Assembly: GCA_949840805.1 (NCBI GenBank)
Contig: CATKXR010000006.1
Span: 1-64,000 of the forward strand
DNA: 64,000 nucleotides
DNA from: an uncultured Lachnospiraceae bacterium
GTDB taxonomy: Bacteria > Bacillota > Clostridia > Lachnospirales > Lachnospiraceae
Reading direction: 5' to 3'
The notes beneath the pieces were generated by a model. It searched no databases and was not told the DNA's origin. It was given only the letters and a program-made list of their open reading frames with translations. Below are positions 58,885-64,000 of the stretch, one piece after another. Position numbers and translations under genes: made by a program. Positions within the stretch are counted from its first letter, which is position 1; each line of letters opens with the position of its first letter.

Positions 58885-60891
58885 TTATTCTTCCGGAATC
58901 AATGTAATGATATCCTTAATGCTCATGCACTTATCGTCACATTCTTTCGCCCTGTGTGTCCGCAAAATTGTTTCCGCTGCATCCCGCATTGCCGGAAAAC
59001 CTGTCCTGGTCAGATGATTGGCATAGATGATAAGATTGGCGCCGAGTTTTTTCCATTCTTCCTCATAGACTGCGTTGAAGCTGGTAGGTACAAGAACAAT
59101 TGGCGTGATTTTATCCTTCTGCCTGAACTTCTGAATAAATTCCTTAATCTCCTTTGGTTCTTTCTTTCGGCTATGTATCATAATTGCATCAGCCCCGGCT
59201 TTTGTAAATGCAAAAGCCCGTTCCAATGCATCGTCCATGCCTCGTTCAAGTATAAGTGATTCAATTCTCGCACAAATCATGAAATTCTGAGTCTTTTGAG
59301 CCTTCTTCCCTGCCCTTATTTTTGCTGAGAAATGCTCAATACTATCTTGTGTCTGAACAACTTCCGTGCCAAAAAGGCTGTTTTTCTTTAACCCTGTCTT
59401 ATCTTCAATGACAACCATGGACACCCCCATACGTTCAAGACTGCTCACGGTATAAACGAAATGCTCTGTAAGCCCGCCTGTATCTCCATCAAATATAATG
59501 GGCTTTGTAGTCACTTCCATTATATCGTTTATCGTTCTGAACCGACTGGTCATATCAACAAGTTCAATGTCCGGCTTCCCCTTCGCAGTACTATCACAAA
59601 GAGAACTGACCCACATTGCGTCGAACTGTCTCGAACCGCCTGTTTCATGTACAATTGTCTTTTCCACAATCAAGCCGGTAATGCCGCTGTGGGCTTCCAA
59701 TGCAGTGGCAAATCCCTTCATTTCAAGAATCTTTCTTAATCTTGATCTTCTGATATCAGGCATGGAGAGTTCCTTTTTTGCCCTGTCTTCCATCATCTTA
59801 TATTCTGGTTTGCTGGAATAAGGATATTCCACCAGTTTCCCTCCATAAGAAGCCAATACAGATACTACTTCATCTCTAATCGGCTTCTGAAAACCTGACA
59901 CCCAATCATCTCCATGAACAACAATATCCGGATGGTATTTTTCAAGATTAGCAATGTAGGATAGGCTTTCCTGCTCTACAACCTTATAAACGCCTGCAAT
60001 ATTCTCAAAAAGTTTCTTTCTCTCAGATGCCGGGACAAGAGGGAAACGTTTATAAGAAACCACCGCTTCATCAGAAAGCACGCCGATAATAAGTTTTCCC
60101 AGTTTCTGTGCTTTTTTAATAATTGCAATATGGCCGCCATGAATGATATCTGTAGAGAAACACATATAAACTGTACGAGATTCGATTTCCCTTAATTTGG
60201 CAGATACCACCGCCAAATCCTCCGGATTATCAATTTCTGAACAAAGAAGATTCTGAACATCAAGAGCAACGATATTCGCCTTACCGTTTAATTCGTTTAG
60301 TGCATTTTCCGCGTAAACTCCAGTCTTTCCGGCTTCACAAAATTCAATGATTTTATTCAGCCACATATTCCAGTCATCTTTCTTTAATTTATACAAGGCC
60401 TGTGCTCCCACAGCCTCATGAAAGATATCAATACCGACCTTCATAACCATGCCATTTTCCACTTTAGCCTTAAAATCCTTTTCCGGAAGGGGTATTGTAG
60501 ATGATACAACCATACAGGAAGCATCACAGCCAAGAAGTCTCTCTAAAACCTCATATTCAAATACAAGATCCCCATGCATGAGAATCATATCATCATCTAA
60601 ATACTTTCTGGCACAAAAGATAGAATAGATATAATTGGTATGATCGTAAACAGGGTTCTTCACAAAAGTAAAATGCATAGGTAAATCCAGGCTTTGACAG
60701 TATTTAACCAATACAGCATCATGATATCCTGTTGTAATTACTGCTTCTTCAATGCCACTATCCGCAATTAACCTTAACTGGCGGGACAAAACTGTTTCAT
60801 GATTTGATATCTCCGTCATACATTTAGGATGTTCAGATGCCAGTACTCCCATACGCAATCCTAATCCGGAATTTAAAATCAACGCTTTCAT
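58885..60891 (-). CDS. Trifunctional fusion: LicC-like nucleotidyltransferase, cytidylyltransferase, phosphoenolpyruvate mutase
   Basis: A 668-residue fusion. Residues 1-235 are a sugar/choline-phosphate-type nucleotidyltransferase (MKALILNSGLGLRMG..HPKCM, MILMHGDLVFE). About 240-370 are a TagD-like cytidylyltransferase with HGGH (CFSTDIIHGGHIAIIKKAQ). About 385-668 are PEP mutase, with DGDTGG and the signature EDKTGLKKNSLFG. PepM makes phosphonopyruvate from PEP. The nucleotidyltransferases should activate a phosphonate with CMP, as the cytidylyltransferase of Fom1 does for 2-hydroxyethylphosphonate and PntC for aminoethylphosphonate. ATG 60891 overlaps the upstream stop (ATGA). Confidence 0.88.
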   Translation of the reverse strand: MKALILNSGLGLRMGVLASEHPKCMTEISNHETVLSRQLRLIADSGIEEAVITTGYHDAVLVKYCQSLDLPMHFTFVKNPVYDHTNYIYSIFCARKYLDDDMILMHGDLVFEYEVLERLLGCDASCMVVSSTIPLPEKDFKAKVENGMVMKVGIDIFHEAVGAQALYKLKKDDWNMWLNKIIEFCEAGKTGVYAENALNELNGKANIVALDVQNLLCSEIDNPEDLAVVSAKLREIESRTVYMCFSTDIIHGGHIAIIKKAQKLGKLIIGVLSDEAVVSYKRFPLVPASERKKLFENIAGVYKVVEQESLSYIANLEKYHPDIVVHGDDWVSGFQKPIRDEVVSVLASYGGKLVEYPYSSKPEYKMMEDRAKKELSMPDIRRSRLRKILEMKGFATALEAHSGITGLIVEKTIVHETGGSRQFDAMWVSSLCDSTAKGKPDIELVDMTSRFRTINDIMEVTTKPIIFDGDTGGLTEHFVYTVSSLERMGVSMVVIEDKTGLKKNSLFGTEVVQTQDSIEHFSAKIRAGKKAQKTQNFMICARIESLILERGMDDALERAFAFTKAGADAIMIHSRKKEPKEIKEFIQKFRQKDKITPIVLVPTSFNAVYEEEWKKLGANLIIYANHLTRTGFPAMRDAAETILRTHRAKECDDKCMSIKDIITLIPEE

Positions 60892-62147
60892 AAGCTGCTT
60901 CCTCCAATACGATAAGAAATCTCGTGAACACCTTGTTCCAGCCAAATACGATTACCATCATCCGCATAAACATTTACATCATCAATTACCAATGTACTCA
61001 TATCTGTGTCAATAGGCACAACAAACACAACCTTTGCAGTAGTTTCAATCATAATATTATTATCATTGTCATTTGATGAATAGGACAGGTTCACTTCACC
61101 ATTATTTATCGGGACAATAGCCTCAATGCTTGTCAGCTTGCCAAAATGCGGCTCAATAATAACAGTCTCACAACCAGGTGTATATGGTCTTACACCTACA
61201 ATGTATCTTGTGATAATATTTACAGGAGCTGTTGCCCAAGCATGATTCCAGTCCATATTAAGCTTTATCTTTTCATCCCAGGCTTTTGTTGCCAGCTTGC
61301 TCCCAGTGTGATGGATCATATTGTACCAACTTTTTCTCCCTGTATTTGTCAAAAGCTCTATGACATAGATATCCTCGTTTTCTTTTATTAAACTTTCGAG
61401 CAGAAATTGCGAACCATATACACTGCATCCCATTCCTTTTGATTTAATGTAGTCGACAACTCGTCCCTTATTTTCAAATGGCACAAGGCCAAAATCAAGG
61501 GCATACATATTAGAATGCATAGATGAATGAGACGATCCCACAGCGTCCACTATAAGGCCTGTTCTCTCCGAAACAAATATTCGTTGATACAAAAACTTAA
61601 ATTCCTCAGCCGTTTTTCTATAATTCTGTGCATCCTCAGTTTTGCCAATCTCATCAGCTAAAAAAGTCATTTGACACAGGCTATTATAATAAAATGCATT
61701 AACAACCGCATTGGGCGATGCTATCACTTTTTTATCTCCGATTTCTCCTCCTGTAATCCTGTATATACATGACGCATAGTGACAACCGGCTATATCTGCA
61801 ATAAATGCCATATATCTATACTTTGCTGATTTTATTTTATCTTCAAAAGATGCTCTCTCAAGTACAATGGTTGAAAAATCGTCTCTCTCAGTTACAGGCC
61901 AATCAATTATATCATTTATTCCCGATACCCCAAAAGAATCCAGCATTTTTTTATCAACCAAAGAACTGTCTAACAAACCGTCCTCATTTAAAATATCACT
62001 TAAAAGACATTGTTTTAATTCCGGATAAATTTTTTTGATCATCTCTATATCACCTGTGTACATGTAATATTCATATGCAAGGGATACTGTTTGTAAAATC
62101 CACTCTGTTGGCCAGGGCAGGATCCTTTTGTTTTGATTCATTTTCAT
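60888..62147 (-). CDS. N-terminally truncated GH78-like (alpha/alpha)6-barrel protein
   Basis: About 419 residues matching the second part of bacterial alpha-L-rhamnosidase-type proteins: a barrel from ILPWPTEWILQTVSLAYEYYMYTGD through NMDWNHAWATAPVNIITRYIVGVRPYTPG, then a C-terminal beta sandwich. The first barrel helices with the catalytic acids and the N-terminal beta domains are absent, so hydrolysis is doubtful. ATG 62147 has AGGAAAG at 6 nt. Its stop overlaps the start of the PEP mutase gene, so translation is coupled. It could be a decayed enzyme kept for coupling, or a polysaccharide-binding protein. Confidence 0.6.
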   Translation of the reverse strand: MKMNQNKRILPWPTEWILQTVSLAYEYYMYTGDIEMIKKIYPELKQCLLSDILNEDGLLDSSLVDKKMLDSFGVSGINDIIDWPVTERDDFSTIVLERASFEDKIKSAKYRYMAFIADIAGCHYASCIYRITGGEIGDKKVIASPNAVVNAFYYNSLCQMTFLADEIGKTEDAQNYRKTAEEFKFLYQRIFVSERTGLIVDAVGSSHSSMHSNMYALDFGLVPFENKGRVVDYIKSKGMGCSVYGSQFLLESLIKENEDIYVIELLTNTGRKSWYNMIHHTGSKLATKAWDEKIKLNMDWNHAWATAPVNIITRYIVGVRPYTPGCETVIIEPHFGKLTSIEAIVPINNGEVNLSYSSNDNDNNIMIETTAKVVFVVPIDTDMSTLVIDDVNVYADDGNRIWLEQGVHEISYRIGGSSL

Positions 62148-62235
62148 CAGGCGCTTTCCTGACAATTATTAAAATCGTTATGCCAAAAACCATTAAAATA
62201 CAAAAGATAATAAATTTATAAACATCTGTTTTCAT
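62071..62235 (-). CDS. Small single-pass membrane peptide ORF
   Basis: A 54-codon ORF with an excellent site, AAAGGAGG directly before the ATG at 62235. Residues 6-26 form a membrane helix (YKFIIFCILMVFGITILII) followed by a charged tail. It overlaps the licD 3' end by 20 nt and the GH78-like frame out of phase. It may be a real small membrane protein or the surviving start of a longer gene whose remainder was lost when the GH78-like part was truncated. Confidence 0.45.
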   Translation of the reverse strand: MKTDVYKFIIFCILMVFGITILIIVRKAPDENESKQKDPALANRVDFTNSIPCI

Positions 62236-63127
62236 GTGCCTCCTTTATGTATCTGCTCAACTCTTCATCCATTTCAATGTGAATTTCCATCAGCTCTTTT
62301 TCTGATGGAAAAGGTATTCTTTTCTCTTCAGGCGGCAGTTTCATATAATCGTGATAAGTTGGGACAAGATAGGAATCATAATTTTTTACAGCCATAACTG
62401 TCATATTATCAAACTTAATATCCATATAACCGTTTGACAGAATATCATTTTCCAAAACTCCTATTCTTCCAAGATATGGCTGAATCGTATAGTATCTGCT
62501 GTTCTCATCATACTTTAATCTCTCTTTAACAAACTTTAAGTACTGTCTGTTCCAGATTGGAATATAAATCATAGATATCAGCTTCAAAACAGGATAAAAC
62601 ACAAAAAATGGAATAATTCTCAGATTCCGAAGCAGGCTCTTACTTTCAGAAAATGATGGAAGATGAAATGATATAGAAGCTTTTGCCCTGCAGGCAAGCA
62701 TTCTATACTGTTTCAATGTATCTTCTGCATAGGATAAATCATCACCTAAAAAATCGATTGTAAACACATCGATACCAAACAGCTGATTATCGCTTTTTTT
62801 ATCAATAACCTTTGCACATATACTGCCAAAAGCCCTTTTAAATCCTTTCCTTTTATAAAAATGGCTGGGAGCATAATTCAGATAGAATCTTCCGTTATAC
62901 TTTTTAAAAGCGCTTTTTAATTTCTTAAATTGTTTCCAGGTAACGGCAACATCGACATCGCCATCCCATGGTATAAAGCCGCCGTTTCTAACTGCCCCAA
63001 GCAAAGTTCCATCAAGAATTGTATACTTGATATTATTTTTTCTGCATAGATCATCAAAAAAATATAGCATACCTCTCAAATATTGATGATATTCGTTCAT
63101 GGATCCAACTTTTTTTATTTTAGCCAT
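62216..63127 (-). CDS. LicD-family phospho-/phosphonotransferase
   Basis: A 303-residue cytoplasmic or membrane-associated transferase of the LicD family, which moves phosphocholine or similar groups from a CDP/CMP donor to glycans. Nucleotidyltransferase-fold motifs: YTILDGTLLGAVRNGGFIPWDGDVDVAV (the G-S/T-LLGAVR and WDxDxDV metal motif) and IDVFTIDFLG. ATG 63127 has GGAGG at 7 nt. In this operon the obvious donor is the CMP-phosphonate made by the fusion enzyme. A hydrophobic stretch (IIPFFVFYPVLKLISMIYI) may sit at the membrane. Confidence 0.85.
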   Translation of the reverse strand: MAKIKKVGSMNEYHQYLRGMLYFFDDLCRKNNIKYTILDGTLLGAVRNGGFIPWDGDVDVAVTWKQFKKLKSAFKKYNGRFYLNYAPSHFYKRKGFKRAFGSICAKVIDKKSDNQLFGIDVFTIDFLGDDLSYAEDTLKQYRMLACRAKASISFHLPSFSESKSLLRNLRIIPFFVFYPVLKLISMIYIPIWNRQYLKFVKERLKYDENSRYYTIQPYLGRIGVLENDILSNGYMDIKFDNMTVMAVKNYDSYLVPTYHDYMKLPPEEKRIPFPSEKELMEIHIEMDEELSRYIKEAHENRCL

Positions 63128-63190
63128 TTTATAACCTCCATGCAAAGTCATGATAATGCCTGCTTCCTATAGCTGCCTTATCTGCCAAGT

Positions 63191-64000
63191 TTATTGCTTT
63201 GTGGGAATAAAAGCCTTAATTACCCTAAAATTTAAAATTCCATAACACAATGTGCTAATGAAAACTGTGCATAACAGCCGAATAAGCACATTCACAATCA
63301 AATGCTTAAATGCTATACTGATCACAAGAATACATATACTTGTAACGATTGCCCTTAAATATTTTTTTCTGACATTCGGTGTATTTAATTCCCTTTTAAC
63401 ATGATATACACAGACCAACATTACAGACAGCTCCGCGGCCACTGTCGCAATGGAGGCGCCATTTTCTGCAAAAATTGGAATTAAAATGGCATTTAGTACC
63501 AAATTAACCCCCGCTCCGGCACATGTGGATAACAACACGAAGATTTCCTTTCGCATAGGTATGAATACCTGATTATTGAAAAGAACAGAAACTGGTATAA
63601 TTAAAACGATAGGCGCCAAGATCCTGGTTGTCAAAAAGGCATCCGTGTATTGGGTTCCTGCAAATACCGTAATAATCTCACTTGACATCATTATAATTCC
63701 AAAAAAAGCAGGCACAGTTATAAAAATGATAAATTCCTGCGCCTTATTGACAAGCTTTTCAAATTTTTTTATCTCTTTATCATAATAATAAGATAACCGG
63801 GGAACTAAAACCGCCCCCACAGAACCTATCACAGAATTAACAAGCCTTGGTATTTTTATAGAGGCGTTATATATTCCAACAGCATAATCTCCTTTAATAA
63901 AACCAAGCATTGTTGTATCTAACATTGTGTATAAATCGATAGAGACAAGCATCGCAAACAGAATAAAAATCGGTCTTATGTGTCTCTTGATATCAAGTTC
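63191..64000 (-). CDS. Polysaccharide flippase (MOP/Wzx type), partial
   Basis: The C-terminal 269 residues of an oligosaccharide flippase. At least seven hydrophobic helices are seen, with the family motif TTMLGFIKGDYAVGIYNASIKIPRLVNSVIGSVGAVLVPRLS. The frame is open to the window edge (LDIKRHIRPIFILFA before the first internal ATG), so the start lies outside. It presumably moves the lipid-linked repeat unit of the phosphonate-modified glycan. A+T-rich like the rest of this block. Confidence 0.85.
   Translation of the reverse strand, partial: ELDIKRHIRPIFILFAMLVSIDLYTMLDTTMLGFIKGDYAVGIYNASIKIPRLVNSVIGSVGAVLVPRLSYYYDKEIKKFEKLVNKAQEFIIFITVPAFFGIIMMSSEIITVFAGTQYTDAFLTTRILAPIVLIIPVSVLFNNQVFIPMRKEIFVLLSTCAGAGVNLVLNAILIPIFAENGASIATVAAELSVMLVCVYHVKRELNTPNVRKKYLRAIVTSICILVISIAFKHLIVNVLIRLLCTVFISTLCYGILNFRVIKAFIPTKQ

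Overview
The window looks like chromosome from a gut Firmicute of the Clostridia, most likely Lachnospiraceae. This is an inference from gene content (PepV-like dipeptidase, YesM/YesN sensor-regulator pair, LplABC-type sugar importer, wall-binding repeats, separate coaBC and coaX) and from strong AGGAGG ribosome binding sites. I see no rRNA, tRNA, CRISPR array or complete insertion sequence. Almost every gene is on the minus strand.

Layout. 1-1017: tail of an unseen upstream gene, a terminator and about 900 bases of inverted and tandem repeats with no credible gene. 1018-8633: housekeeping genes (pepV, yqeY, prfC, an esterase, coaBC with divergent coaX, a monoglyceride-lipase-like hydrolase). 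8769-12359: a stand-alone adenylation-carrier-condensation protein ending in a second, degenerate adenylation C-terminus. 12815-14815: an Rpn-family nuclease and a DHH phosphoesterase. 14941-37524: one long minus-strand operon for a contractile injection system (sheath, tube, tail assembly chaperone, second tube-like protein, a 1258-residue repeat protein, LysM adaptor, hub, spike, gp25, two baseplate-J-like proteins, tail protein I, a YYYGKLL-motif protein, two single-pass membrane proteins, a Pvc16-type cap protein and a terminal beta protein). 37729-38524: a small ORF and an HD-domain protein.

38710-55657 is a dextran / isomalto-oligosaccharide locus. It has a secreted GH66 dextranase-like enzyme, a secreted protein with eight CBM35-like modules, a wall-binding-repeat protein, an LplCBA-type ABC importer, a YesM/YesN two-component system and an intracellular GH13 oligo-1,6-glucosidase. 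Polymer would be bound and cut outside, oligosaccharides imported, and alpha-1,6 bonds cleaved inside.

56295-64000 is a visibly A+T-richer surface-polysaccharide locus making a phosphonate. It holds a fused nucleotidyltransferase-cytidylyltransferase-PEP mutase, phosphonopyruvate decarboxylase, a phosphonoacetaldehyde-reductase-like dehydrogenase, a LicD-family transferase, a truncated GH78-like protein and a flippase that runs off the window. The likely path is PEP to phosphonopyruvate to phosphonoacetaldehyde to 2-hydroxyethylphosphonate to a CMP-activated phosphonate, transferred by LicD to a glycan.

The most striking observation is in the injection-system operon. The T4 gp26-like chaperone gene and the DUF6760-like frame behind it appear to be joined by a programmed -1 ribosomal frameshift: heptamer A_AAT_TTT, a 6-nt spacer, then a 9-bp hairpin holding the zero-frame stop, with no ordinary start codon for the second frame. 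Other notable points are the absence of an AAA+ ATPase and PAAR protein, two membrane-anchored accessory proteins (one with extracytoplasmic MORN repeats), and a family of palindromic intergenic elements with a compensated base change.
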